Assembly (NCBI GenBank): GCA_030540715.1
Contig: JAUNVQ010000018.1
Span: 1 to 42,419 of the forward strand
Length of the DNA stretch: 42,419 nt
Direction of reading: 5' to 3'
Source of the DNA: Actinomycetaceae bacterium
GTDB lineage: Bacteria > Actinomycetota > Actinomycetes > Actinomycetales > Actinomycetaceae
Shown: positions 34,501 to 42,068 of the stretch, piece after piece
Position numbering within the stretch: position 1 is the stretch's first letter
Layout: the number at the start of each line of letters is the position of its first letter
Translations under genes and position numbers: made by a program
The notes under the pieces: model-generated
What the model was told of the DNA's origin: nothing
Seen by the model: only the letters and a program-made list of their open reading frames with translations
The model's database searches: none

Positions 34501-34634
34501 GCGTACCCAACGGCCCAAGCCAGTGCTGCCGCGGGCACGAGAGCCGTCACAATGAAGGCTGCACGTCGCAGATAGCGAAAAAGCAGGGGGGCCATTAGTG
34601 CCACGCCACAATAGACAAGGGCCAGTGTGCTCAC
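31512..34634 (-). CDS. mrpA: Mrp Na+/H+ antiporter subunit A fused to subunit B
   Basis: A 1040-residue polytopic membrane protein, first gene of the operon. The N-terminal two-thirds is MrpA: an antiporter core like NuoL ([74 protein letters not shown]). A DUF4040-like segment follows ([28 protein letters not shown]). The last 170 residues or so are an MrpB domain ([27 protein letters not shown]). No separate mrpB exists, so the fusion completes a seven-subunit set. The GTG start is supported by AGGA 6 bases upstream. The whole operon uses ATGA overlaps except for the 6-base gap before mrpE. Confidence 0.95.
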   Translation of the reverse strand: [1040 protein letters not shown]

Positions 34635-34922
34635 AACTATCCTATAAGGGTCATTTGGTCGTTAGATCACCCCAATTGTGCCACGAATGAAGAGTAGGCC
34701 GCATATATGTTCACTTCCAGCGCGTAACGTTTGCACCATTGCTCAGTATAGATACAGACTGTCTAGTCTCAGTCAATTCCTTAACCACACACTACCCAGC
34801 CTCCTACCGGGCTCTCACGTAGGTCTTTATCGTGTGTAAGGCTCTGATAAATCACCAGAATCACCTATTTGCAGTACCTTGTGCAAAGGCAAAGCTGCAG
34901 GGCGATACTGCGCTGTCTTTAC
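34635..34922. other. upstream region of the mrp operon
   Basis: About 290 bases between mrpA (-) and the end of the next minus-strand gene. It must contain the mrp promoter, but I cannot name a clear -35/-10 pair. No gene is seen. Confidence 0.4.
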
Positions 34923-36206
34923 CTAGCCTTCCGTATCGTAGCCGATAAGGAATCCGTCCTCGTCAACAATTGTTCCCTGTGACAACACGGCCAGAGCCAC
35001 GGCCGCCTGCTCAATGGTGCGTGAGGCCTGTGCTCGTTCAAGGCGAAGCCCTCGCGGGATACGAGGGCGTTCAAGCGCGGGAGGATCCTTGTACAGCCAT
35101 TCTATCGAATAGGCCATCACTGCCGTTCCCAGCCATGTTTCCCATCGAAGTGATGGCGGAAAAAATGCTGCTGCGCAGGCAACCACACCAAAATGGCTGG
35201 ATTTTTCTGCGGGGGCTTCCAAAAAATAGGTTGGCAACGGGTGCGAGTCGGCGTCAATATGAGCAATTTTGAGTGCAGGCATCACCACGGATAGTAAATC
35301 TTGGGTAACTTCCACAGGGATAACCTTTGGTGAATACACGGTCAGATTAACCGCAGAATCAGGGTCGGGCGTCAAAACGTGGCACACACCCTGGTGGTGG
35401 ATAACGATTTGTCCGCCCAGGCGTCGCGCAAAAGCGGTGAGGGCATCAAGTGCTTCACGTTCGTTATATCGCGGTATGCCTTCGGAGTAAATATCGTTAA
35501 TACGGTCAGTTCCGCTCAACTCTGGCGGTAATGGAGCGTCACGATCAGGTGGGCATTGAAGAACATAGGCCCAGTGCATCAGTTTACGGGTACGCATATG
35601 GTCGTTCATCTGTGTTGAAACATGGAAGGGGCCATAGAGATACGCATTGCCGTGCAGTCGCATTGTTCCAGGTTCAGTCCATATTGAATCTTCAAAAAGC
35701 GAAATTGCCAGGGCTTCAACTTCTTCGGCAACAATAGGCTTGGGAAGCAAAAGAGTGGCAGTCTCAGCAATCAAGTGGTGCGTTAAATCTCCCAAAGGTT
35801 GATACCATGCCTGCCCAGGATTCATGTTGTCGAGGGCGACAGGTGTGAACTGCTCTTGCGTGTCGGTAAGACGAAAAGCTCCTGTAGTGTGAATAGCCTG
35901 AGCCGTAAAAGTCGAGGTATCAGTAAGCGCAGGCTGGGATGCCTGGTTGATAACACCTGGGTTGAGTGCAAATTGGGGCGGCTTAGCTGCTTCCGAATAA
36001 ATTGAGCGCCGGCGCGGCTCAAGTCGTTCATCTTCCTTTTGCTGTGCTGAAGCAGGAGGAATAGATACACTATGGTAAGCGTCACCGTCGTGCATATCGG
36101 AAGTGCTCAATGATTCTTCTGTGGCAGTGTCGGCTTCAGGTGGATTCGGAGCCTTTGATAGTTTTCTTCGGCGTCCACGTGGTTCACGAGGTGTACTCAG
36201 CGCCAT
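34923..36206 (-). CDS. hypothetical protein translated with dcd
   Basis: A 427-residue soluble protein that I do not recognise. The first 120 residues or so are low-complexity, Pro/Ser/Thr/Arg-rich and probably disordered. The folded part (about 130-427) contains MRLHGNAYLYGPFHVSTQMNDHMRTRKLMHWAYVLQC, LDALTAFARRLGGQIVIHHQGVCHVLTPDP and WETWLGTAVMAYSIEWLYKDPPALE. No catalytic signature is evident. The start may be the ATG at 36206 or a GTG at 36212 that overlaps the dcd stop by one base (TAGTG), so it is translationally coupled to dcd. A role near nucleotide metabolism is only a guess from position. Confidence 0.7.
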   Translation of the reverse strand: MALSTPREPRGRRRKLSKAPNPPEADTATEESLSTSDMHDGDAYHSVSIPPASAQQKEDERLEPRRRSIYSEAAKPPQFALNPGVINQASQPALTDTSTFTAQAIHTTGAFRLTDTQEQFTPVALDNMNPGQAWYQPLGDLTHHLIAETATLLLPKPIVAEEVEALAISLFEDSIWTEPGTMRLHGNAYLYGPFHVSTQMNDHMRTRKLMHWAYVLQCPPDRDAPLPPELSGTDRINDIYSEGIPRYNEREALDALTAFARRLGGQIVIHHQGVCHVLTPDPDSAVNLTVYSPKVIPVEVTQDLLSVVMPALKIAHIDADSHPLPTYFLEAPAEKSSHFGVVACAAAFFPPSLRWETWLGTAVMAYSIEWLYKDPPALERPRIPRGLRLERAQASRTIEQAAVALAVLSQGTIVDEDGFLIGYDTEG

Positions 36207-36211
36207 AGCCA

Positions 36212-36856
36212 CTACTTATCTGCATGGTGATAGTCAGGGAGTTCAGGAACATCCAATAGTTGGGCACCCTGAAGTGTTCCTTCCACTTTAACGCGTTCAA
36301 AACGCTGATAGGAACGCGATGCTGTTGGCCCACGCTGTCCCTGATAGTGGGAGCCAAGTGAGGACGATCCGTAAGGAGCTGATGCCGGTGTGGATAGCTG
36401 GAAGAAACAAAGCTGCCCAATTTTCATTCCTGGATACAGGGCTAACGGCAGGGTGGCCGTATTAGAGAGCTCCAAAGTAACATGCCCATTAAAACCTGGG
36501 TCAATAAACCCAGCAGTGGAATGAGTCAGTAAACCAAGGCGACCCAGGGATGATTTACCTTCTAAACGAGCAGCAACATTATCAGGAAGGTGTACTCGTT
36601 CCAGTGTTGCACCCAAAACAAATTCACCTGGATGCAAGACGAAGGGGCCTTCGGAGCCAACATCAATAAGCCTTGTCAGATCTTTTTGCTCTTTCGAAGG
36701 ATCAATAATGGCATATTTGTGATTGTCGAAAAGCCGAAAAAAACGGTCTAATCGCACGTCAATACTTGCTGGCTGTATGAGGTCAGAGTCGTAGGGATCG
36801 ATCTCTGCACGCCCAGATTCAATTAGTTTTTTGATATCACAATCACTCAATAACAC
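36212..36856 (-). CDS. dcd: dCTP deaminase, bifunctional type
   Basis: A 214-residue soluble enzyme. Conserved blocks are [11 protein letters not shown] at the N-terminus, [15 protein letters not shown], the catalytic [10 protein letters not shown] (100-109), [21 protein letters not shown] (112-132, with Glu129), [13 protein letters not shown] and [19 protein letters not shown] is typical of the actinobacterial bifunctional enzymes that convert dCTP to dUMP (dCTP deaminase plus dUTPase). The GTG at 36856 gives the normal N-terminus; an ATG further up (36925) would add 23 residues not seen in the family. About 25 residues beyond the usual end ([20 protein letters not shown]) form an unusual C-terminal extension. 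The stop overlaps the next gene. Confidence 0.93.
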   Translation of the reverse strand: MLLSDCDIKKLIESGRAEIDPYDSDLIQPASIDVRLDRFFRLFDNHKYAIIDPSKEQKDLTRLIDVGSEGPFVLHPGEFVLGATLERVHLPDNVAARLEGKSSLGRLGLLTHSTAGFIDPGFNGHVTLELSNTATLPLALYPGMKIGQLCFFQLSTPASAPYGSSSLGSHYQGQRGPTASRSYQRFERVKVEGTLQGAQLLDVPELPDYHHADK

Positions 36857-36977
36857 GTTCCCATTTTCGCATGAATCAACATCTTTGTCAGATAGTTGTA
36901 TCAACAAGTGACACCGCTGCTTCACTGGCCTTCACACATATTCCGCCATCAATACGCCCTCTGCTTTGCCATACATG

Positions 36978-37376
36978 TCAGAATCGTTGTGACCAGTTAA
37001 AATTGATGGGAACCATCAGCCCGTCAAGTCGGATACGATAAATCTGCCCGAACACGTTCATGCCATCGACCCAGCCGTCATCATTAATCCACAAGTGTTG
37101 AATAGGCATTCGTGGAGGAATACTTTTTGCCTTGGAGTGAGGGTTGTGAAGCTGCCACACAATTTCAGCATAGGAAGTGACAGCGTAGACGTTACACATT
37201 GCCTTGTCCAAGTTTTTTTGAATATCCTGTGGGTCAGGTTCAAGACGCACAATCCACCGCTCTTGTACATACAGGACCTGCGCAATAGGATATATGAAGG
37301 AGATGCTTCTATGATGAAAGCGTCTTTTCACGTTGAGGGTACAATAATCGACCTCATGGTAAAACACATCCGTCAT
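36978..37376 (-). CDS. hypothetical protein
   Basis: A 132-residue protein with no membrane segment and no domain I recognise. The ATG at 37376 has GAAGG 9 bases upstream, which supports translation. The C-terminal half alternates strands and aromatic residues (MPIQHLWINDDGWVDGMNVFGQIYRIRLDGLMVPINFNW) and looks like a beta-rich fold. It lies about 120 bases upstream of dcd on the same strand, so they might be co-transcribed. Confidence 0.55.
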   Translation of the reverse strand: MTDVFYHEVDYCTLNVKRRFHHRSISFIYPIAQVLYVQERWIVRLEPDPQDIQKNLDKAMCNVYAVTSYAEIVWQLHNPHSKAKSIPPRMPIQHLWINDDGWVDGMNVFGQIYRIRLDGLMVPINFNWSQRF

Positions 37377-37639
37377 CGGTGACTACCTTCAGGATAGGGA
37401 AACGGGACGGTTCGCAAAGCCACGCCCAGACATGCGGGCATTGACAGCAGCGGCAGTTCAGGGTATTCATGCGAAAAGCCCCAGCGTGAGCTCAGTAGTG
37501 GAATTCTTAAAGAATTACATTACGCAATTTTAGACTCATTGTCTACCTTTTCAACTAAACTAAAACACATCTGTTATTGCATACCGCTATTACCACCTAA
37601 GAAGGCAGTAAGACCACTTATTTTGAAAGGCATATCAAC

Positions 37640-37960
37640 ATGAAACTTGGAATAATCATTGAAACAAGTGAACCCGAAAAATCGTGGAATGCAATGCGTT
37701 TTGCAAAGACCGCAAAACAAAGCGGGCACGAAGTGAAAGTCTTCTTAATGGGCGAGGCTGTAGAAATCGAAGAACTTCATCACGAAAAATATGATACAGG
37801 TGCGGTACTGGAACAATACGCGGCACTTGGTGGTGAAATCCTGGCGTGCGGTACATGCCTTCAGTCACGCAAAATGGAAGGCTCGGACGTGTGCCCGATT
37901 TCCACAATGATTGACTGCGTTGAAATGGTGGAATGGGCCGATAAAACCGTGACGTTCTAA
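37640..37960 (+). CDS. DsrE-like sulfur-relay family protein
   Basis: A 106-residue soluble protein of the DsrE/DsrF/TusD fold. It starts MKLGIIIETSEPEKSWNAMRFAKTA, with HEVKVFLMGEAVEI in the centre, and has CGTC at about 73-76 in the position of the sulfur-carrying cysteine. Such proteins pass persulfide sulfur or act as peroxiredoxin-like partners; two rhodanese genes lie 1.5-2.5 kb downstream. GAAAGG lies about 10 bases before the ATG. It is apparently monocistronic. Confidence 0.85.
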   Translation: MKLGIIIETSEPEKSWNAMRFAKTAKQSGHEVKVFLMGEAVEIEELHHEKYDTGAVLEQYAALGGEILACGTCLQSRKMEGSDVCPISTMIDCVEMVEWADKTVTF

Positions 37961-38340
37961 AGGGCATGCGCACCTGCTTCGTGCAGTATCGGTAAAGTGC
38001 CAATGGTGCCAGTGAAGCCTCCGTGCAGTTCGGTACGGTGTTTCCCGTTCATTTTCCGTGCCCGTAGAGTATATCTTCGACCGCTGCTGGATGTATTGGT
38101 GAGGATTTATCGGCACATGGATAATAATGGGTCAATGCTTTGCCTACCTACGGATCAGGCAAGTCGCATGCACGGTGTGTTCGTCGCACAGGTCTGCATA
38201 TGCTGAAAAAAGTGAAAAGATGCCCCTGGTTGATAATGGCACCCAGTAAGGCCCCGTTACATACAGCAGAGTAATCGGGGGCTTCTCCGTATTTGATATT
38301 TTCATCTACTTTGGGAACGTAGTGGGCATGAAAGGGATAA
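37961..38340. other. intergenic region before the tRNA terminator
   Basis: No gene is supported. There is a hairpin at about 38251-38282 (GCCCCG with CGGGG and TTAC with GTAA, one bulge) but without a T-run on either strand, so I do not call it a terminator. Confidence 0.4.
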
Positions 38341-38376
38341 AACAAAAACCCCTGCACTGCTTTATCAGGTCAGGGG
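38341..38376 (-). terminator. terminator of tRNA-Gly
   Basis: The stem CCCCTG/CAGGGG (38349-38354 with 38371-38376) has a further inner CTG/CAG pairing. On the minus strand it is followed by TTTTTGTT (complement of 38341-38348). It lies 10 bases after the tRNA 3' end. Confidence 0.9.
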
Positions 38377-38385
38377 CATAATGAC

Positions 38386-38459
38386 TGGAGCGGGTGACGG
38401 GAGTCGAACCCGCCTCTACAGCTTGGGAAGCTGTCGTTCTACCGATGAACTACACCCGC
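38386..38459 (-). tRNA. tRNA-Gly (anticodon CCC)
   Basis: A 74-base tRNA including an encoded CCA end. The acceptor stem GCGGGTG/CACCCGC, D-arm, T-arm with GTTCGACTC and the anticodon stem ACAGC/GCTGT with loop TTCCCAA are all visible on the minus strand. The anticodon CCC reads GGG glycine codons. It has its own terminator. Confidence 0.95.
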
Positions 38460-38667
38460 ATCAGGCGCACCACGTATCGCAATCTTGGCCACCTACATCC
38501 AAGTTGAACACGTGCGCTCTGGATATACCAGACGTTCGCCGACAACTTGTGTCTTTGCCATGTGGCCATGACACACGCGGCCCTTTTAGTATAAAGAAGA
38601 ATGCGTCAACAAACAATTTCGCATCTATTTCCACAGGGCGATGCACTGATAGCGGGTTTGTCTGCGA

Positions 38668-38680
38668 TAGTATGGGCGTA
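38668..38680 (+). promoter_or_regulatory. possible leaderless promoter (-10) of ung
   Basis: TAGTAT at 38668-38673 fits an actinobacterial -10 element. Its expected transcription start falls on the A of the ung ATG at 38680. No Shine-Dalgarno sequence precedes the ATG, which agrees with leaderless translation. This rests on spacing only. Confidence 0.4.
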
Positions 38681-39360
38681 TGGAACATGACTACCCTCCC
38701 CTTGACAGCGTTATCGATCCGCAGTGGGCGCGCGCACTTGCCCCCGTCGAGCCAACAATTCATCGTCTTGGAGCTATGCTGCGTGAAGAAGCAGCCGCCG
38801 GTCATGGTTACCTACCTGCTGGCAGTGATGTTTTGCGTGCATTCACCTATCCGATGGATGAGGTAAAGGTATTGCTGGTGGGCCAAGACCCCTATCCTAC
38901 CCCTGGACATGCGATGGGGTTGAGTTTTTCTGTGAAACCAGGAGTTGCCTTCCCAAAATCACTTATCAACATTTTTAAGGAACTCTGCTCTGATACTGGC
39001 GCGCAATGGCCGTCCTCTGGAGATTTAACGCCCTGGTCGCACCAGGGGGTCATGCTGTTGAACCGCGTTTTGTCGGTGCGCCCTGGACAGCCGCAAAGCC
39101 ATCAAAATCAAGGCTGGGAAGATGTCACCTCATGCGCTATTGATGCACTTGTTGCACGCAAGAAACCTTTGGTAGCAATTTTGTGGGGAGCAGCAGCACG
39201 CAATCTTCGCCCTCAACTTGGAGACACTCCTGTGGTCGAATCACCCCACCCGTCCCCGCTATCGGCTCACCGCGGTTTTTTTGGATCGCGCCCATTTTCA
39301 CGAACCAATGAATTGCTCCAAGGCATGGGCGCTGAACCAATCGACTGGGCGCTGCCCTAA
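38680..39360 (+). CDS. ung: uracil-DNA glycosylase (family 1)
   Basis: A 226-residue DNA-repair enzyme that removes uracil from DNA. Seen are the catalytic water-activating loop [18 protein letters not shown] (Asp70), the uracil-specificity strand [10 protein letters not shown], and the [18 protein letters not shown] leucine-loop region with the catalytic His. [11 protein letters not shown] in place of GQDPYH is the usual actinobacterial variant. Length is normal. The dCTP deaminase in the same window acts on the same theme, dUTP/uracil control, though the genes are not in one operon. Confidence 0.96.
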   Translation: MEHDYPPLDSVIDPQWARALAPVEPTIHRLGAMLREEAAAGHGYLPAGSDVLRAFTYPMDEVKVLLVGQDPYPTPGHAMGLSFSVKPGVAFPKSLINIFKELCSDTGAQWPSSGDLTPWSHQGVMLLNRVLSVRPGQPQSHQNQGWEDVTSCAIDALVARKKPLVAILWGAAARNLRPQLGDTPVVESPHPSPLSAHRGFFGSRPFSRTNELLQGMGAEPIDWALP

Positions 39361-39522
39361 GTCACCAAGGCCCCCTCGCTATCTGGCCCCTACCCGCGGG
39401 CCCAGGTTTCATGAGGAATACTCTACGCAAAGGTAAAGCTAATACCCCTGTTGGCACCAGAATCTGCACTATTAACTGCGAAGACGATGCTATAGTGTGA
39501 ATCAGCAGGAAGGAGACGGCCA

Positions 39523-39912
39523 TTGGGAAATAACAAACATGATTCTATACAAGCGGCGTGGGAGGCTTTCCAGAATCAGCCCTGGGGGAAACACGTTGAT
39601 CTTGCGACCTTCACAAAAATTATTGACGAGGGTGCTACCCCACTTGATGTTCGCACACAGCAGGAATTTGACGCTGGCCACATACCTGGAGCTATCCACA
39701 TTGATGTGTCATCCTATGACTTCGGTTATTACGTCGATAAACTCGACAAAACGAAACCCTACGCCGTGTATTGTTTTTCAGGAAGCAGGTCATTGACCGC
39801 AGTATCGCGTATGAAATATGTTGGCTTCGACAAGGTTGCTGGTTTAGAAGGTGGCGTATCTGTGTGGGATGGCCCTATCGAACAAGGTATTCCATCTGAG
39901 GACGCCCAATAA
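39523..39912 (+). CDS. cytosolic rhodanese-like protein
   Basis: A 129-residue single-domain rhodanese without a signal peptide. Conserved parts are the LDVRTQQEFDAGHIPGAIHI block (41-60), the catalytic loop CFSGSRS with Cys84, and GLEGGVSVWDG at the end. It transfers or carries sulfane sulfur through a persulfide on the cysteine. The TTG start is supported by an ideal AAGGAG 7 bases upstream. An N-terminal WGKHVDLATF segment is shared with the lipoprotein rhodanese 280 bases downstream, so the two are close paralogues. Confidence 0.92.
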   Translation: MGNNKHDSIQAAWEAFQNQPWGKHVDLATFTKIIDEGATPLDVRTQQEFDAGHIPGAIHIDVSSYDFGYYVDKLDKTKPYAVYCFSGSRSLTAVSRMKYVGFDKVAGLEGGVSVWDGPIEQGIPSEDAQ

Positions 39913-40158
39913 TCTCTACACTGTGATATTCAGGTGCCCCCACCGTCACTTCCTCCATACAGTCATACAACAACTATTTGACCACCTTATTTAGGCCGAC
40001 GACCGATCCAATAAATGGTATGTCGACTGGAATACCACAGTCTTCAAATGCGGTATCTCCATGGCAAGATGCGTCACTATTGCCTTTGACAAGTTGCGAC
40101 CCTTCCGTAAAGCTAGCCCTAGCCATAGCCCTTGACATTATTCCTGTGATGAAATCCT

Positions 40159-40188
40159 CTGACGTGCACTATTACAATCGGCTAGACT
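40159..40188 (+). promoter_or_regulatory. possible leaderless promoter of the lipoprotein rhodanese
   Basis: CTGACG at 40159-40164 and TAGACT at 40183-40188 (18-base spacer) would start transcription at about the ATG at 40196. No ribosome binding site is present in front of that ATG. Tentative. Confidence 0.35.
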
Positions 40189-40195
40189 AGCTGAC

Positions 40196-40660
40196 ATGAA
40201 GAAAATAAAGACCCTTACCACCCTTGTCCTTATGACAAGCCTGTGTTTTTCACTTGGGGCTTGCGCAACCTCCACGCCAGAATCAGCGTCATCTAGTCAA
40301 CAAGAATCTGCGGCCGCATCTAATGAGGCTCCAGCTCAAGAAGGCTCGTTACCCTGGGGTAAACATACTGATATAGACACGTTCAAACAGGCACTTGCTA
40401 AGGACGATGTTGTTATTCTTGATGTCCGTACGCCTGGTGAATACAGTTCAGGCCATATTCCAGATTCGATCAATATTGACGCACTCAGCCCTGATTTTGC
40501 TCAAAAAATTGCTGACCTTGACCCGCAGAAAAACTATGCAATCTACTGCCGTTCGGGTAATCGGTCACGTTCCGCTCAATCACAAATGGCATCGGCAGGC
40601 TTTGAAAAAACAATTGGTCTTGAAGGCGGAATTGGTGCGTGGGACGGACCCACCGAATAA
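40196..40660 (+). CDS. rhodanese-like lipoprotein
   Basis: A 154-residue protein with a lipoprotein signal peptide (MKKIKTLTTLVLMTSLCFSL, then lipobox LGAC with Cys23), a Ser/Ala/Glu-rich linker (24-50) and a rhodanese domain: WGKHTDIDTF, VVILDVRTPGEYSSGHIPDSINID, catalytic loop CRSGNRS with Cys118, and GLEGGIGAWDG. It would sit on the outer face of the membrane and handle sulfane sulfur or redox there. It pairs with the cytosolic copy upstream, a probable duplication with one copy given a signal peptide. Confidence 0.93.
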   Translation: MKKIKTLTTLVLMTSLCFSLGACATSTPESASSSQQESAAASNEAPAQEGSLPWGKHTDIDTFKQALAKDDVVILDVRTPGEYSSGHIPDSINIDALSPDFAQKIADLDPQKNYAIYCRSGNRSRSAQSQMASAGFEKTIGLEGGIGAWDGPTE

Positions 40661-40815
40661 TAGCTGAACAATTTTCCCTTCTTTACTCTAGCGTTTCGAT
40701 ATCCAGCGTTCATTCATCTTTGTTTCAGCTTTCGCGCATATGGTCGGTTTAGTGTTTTACTCGTTGATGCGTGAACGCCAAATCTGTCACACACAGTAGT
40801 TACGAAGGAATGACG

Positions 40816-41586
40816 ATGAGTAACATAACACTGAAAGCTGCGGGATTCATCGTGGCTTATTACGTCCTATCCGCAATCGGGTTTGCCACCCTTCATGCTT
40901 TTGGAATCACTTATATAGATGACAGAATCATATGGGCGGCACTTCCAATGATGCTGATTCTTGCGGCGCTGGCCTACTACGCGCAGTCCAATCGAACGGA
41001 AATGTTTAACCTGCGTCAGCTAAGATTCACGTGGGACCATACGCCTCTTTTCCTTGTCCCATTTCTAACGGTTGCAACAGTTATTGCCGCTCTTATCGAA
41101 AGTATCGTCCACGGTTCCTTTTCGATCCTCCTCATTGCAGCAGTATTGCTAGCGCTCTTAATTGGTTTCGCTGAGGAAGCGATGTTTCGGCGTTTTATTC
41201 TTGAGTTGCCCGGCGAAAATCCGTCTATTGCACAGAGCGTAGGCATTTTCTTCCTATCGGTTATCACATTTGCCGGTGTCCACATGATGAATGTCTTTAG
41301 CGATATGAGCCTGTATGAAGCCTTCCAGCAATCGCTCTACACCATTAATTTCGGTGTTATTTCGGCACTGCTCTATATGGTCACAAAGAACTTCCTTGCC
41401 CTGGTTTTTTGGCACATGGCAACTGATTTTGGTTTATTTACCTCTCAACTAGGGATTTTTCAGTCCCCAGCGCTCATCGGTCAAGTAATCGATATAGTGA
41501 TGTGGGTTTCCACTGGACTATCGGTCGTTTACGGAGGGCTTCGTCTTTACCGACGTTTTCGTCTGAATCCCGCACCAGCTGCGTAA
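40816..41586 (+). CDS. CPBP family intramembrane metalloprotease
   Basis: A 256-residue membrane protein with about seven or eight hydrophobic helices. The CPBP (Abi) signature is present: E120-E121-x3-R125 in FAEEAMFRRFIL, F152-x3-H156 in FAGVHMMN, and H200-x3-D204 in FWHMATDF. These are the metal-binding and catalytic residues of the Rce1/CAAX-protease-like family. The second ATG (40816) is 7 bases after GAAGG; the frame is open further up but without better signals. The substrate is unknown; such proteins act in bacteriocin self-immunity or membrane-protein processing. Confidence 0.9.
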   Translation: MSNITLKAAGFIVAYYVLSAIGFATLHAFGITYIDDRIIWAALPMMLILAALAYYAQSNRTEMFNLRQLRFTWDHTPLFLVPFLTVATVIAALIESIVHGSFSILLIAAVLLALLIGFAEEAMFRRFILELPGENPSIAQSVGIFFLSVITFAGVHMMNVFSDMSLYEAFQQSLYTINFGVISALLYMVTKNFLALVFWHMATDFGLFTSQLGIFQSPALIGQVIDIVMWVSTGLSVVYGGLRLYRRFRLNPAPAA

Positions 41587-41756
41587 CCATTCAGGAAGTC
41601 TGAATATCAATTGCTTCACCACAACAATGTTCAACACACAATACGCACTACCCTGCCATGAGTAACCACACCATCTTTTTTAACCGATTTTTGGTGTGGC
41701 GTGCTTTGAGGATGACATTGCTGTTTTAACAAGTTGATAGATTATACTGATTGATC

Positions 41757-41996
41757 GTGACCGGACTTATCATTGAATTGCTTGCCTTCACTTTTGGTTC
41801 CTTGTTCGCATTCTTCTTGTTTTGGCTTGAACTGCCTGGAGCGAAAGAAAAGAAAACAGGGCGATATCGAAGTCTTTATCAACGCTGGCAACGAGCCAGC
41901 ACACAGACACGCGCCGAGTTGTATGGAGGAATCGTCTTAGGGTGCATTGCAATATATGTGGCCCTCCAGGTATTCGGTGTGCTACCGCGCCCCTAA
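41757..41996 (+). CDS. small two-helix membrane protein
   Basis: A 79-residue protein with an N-terminal hydrophobic helix (LIIELLAFTFGSLFAFFLFWL), a basic middle (KEKKTGRYRSLYQRWQRAST) and a second helix (GGIVLGCIAIYVALQVFGVL). I know no family for it. TATACT at 41743-41748 is a good -10 whose start point would be at the GTG at 41757, so it may be leaderless; a TTG at 41751 is an alternative start. Confidence 0.6.
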   Translation: MTGLIIELLAFTFGSLFAFFLFWLELPGAKEKKTGRYRSLYQRWQRASTQTRAELYGGIVLGCIAIYVALQVFGVLPRP

Positions 41997-42068
41997 AGTT
42001 CCCCAAAGTGGACACGACAACATGAGAAATCACTTTTCCTGGCGACACCACTGGGTAATATTGGCACG

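Noticed and set aside
38251-38282. Hairpin between the DsrE-like gene and tRNA-Gly as a terminator
   Set aside because: It has a bulged stem and no T-run on either strand; the tRNA has its own better terminator at 38341-38376.
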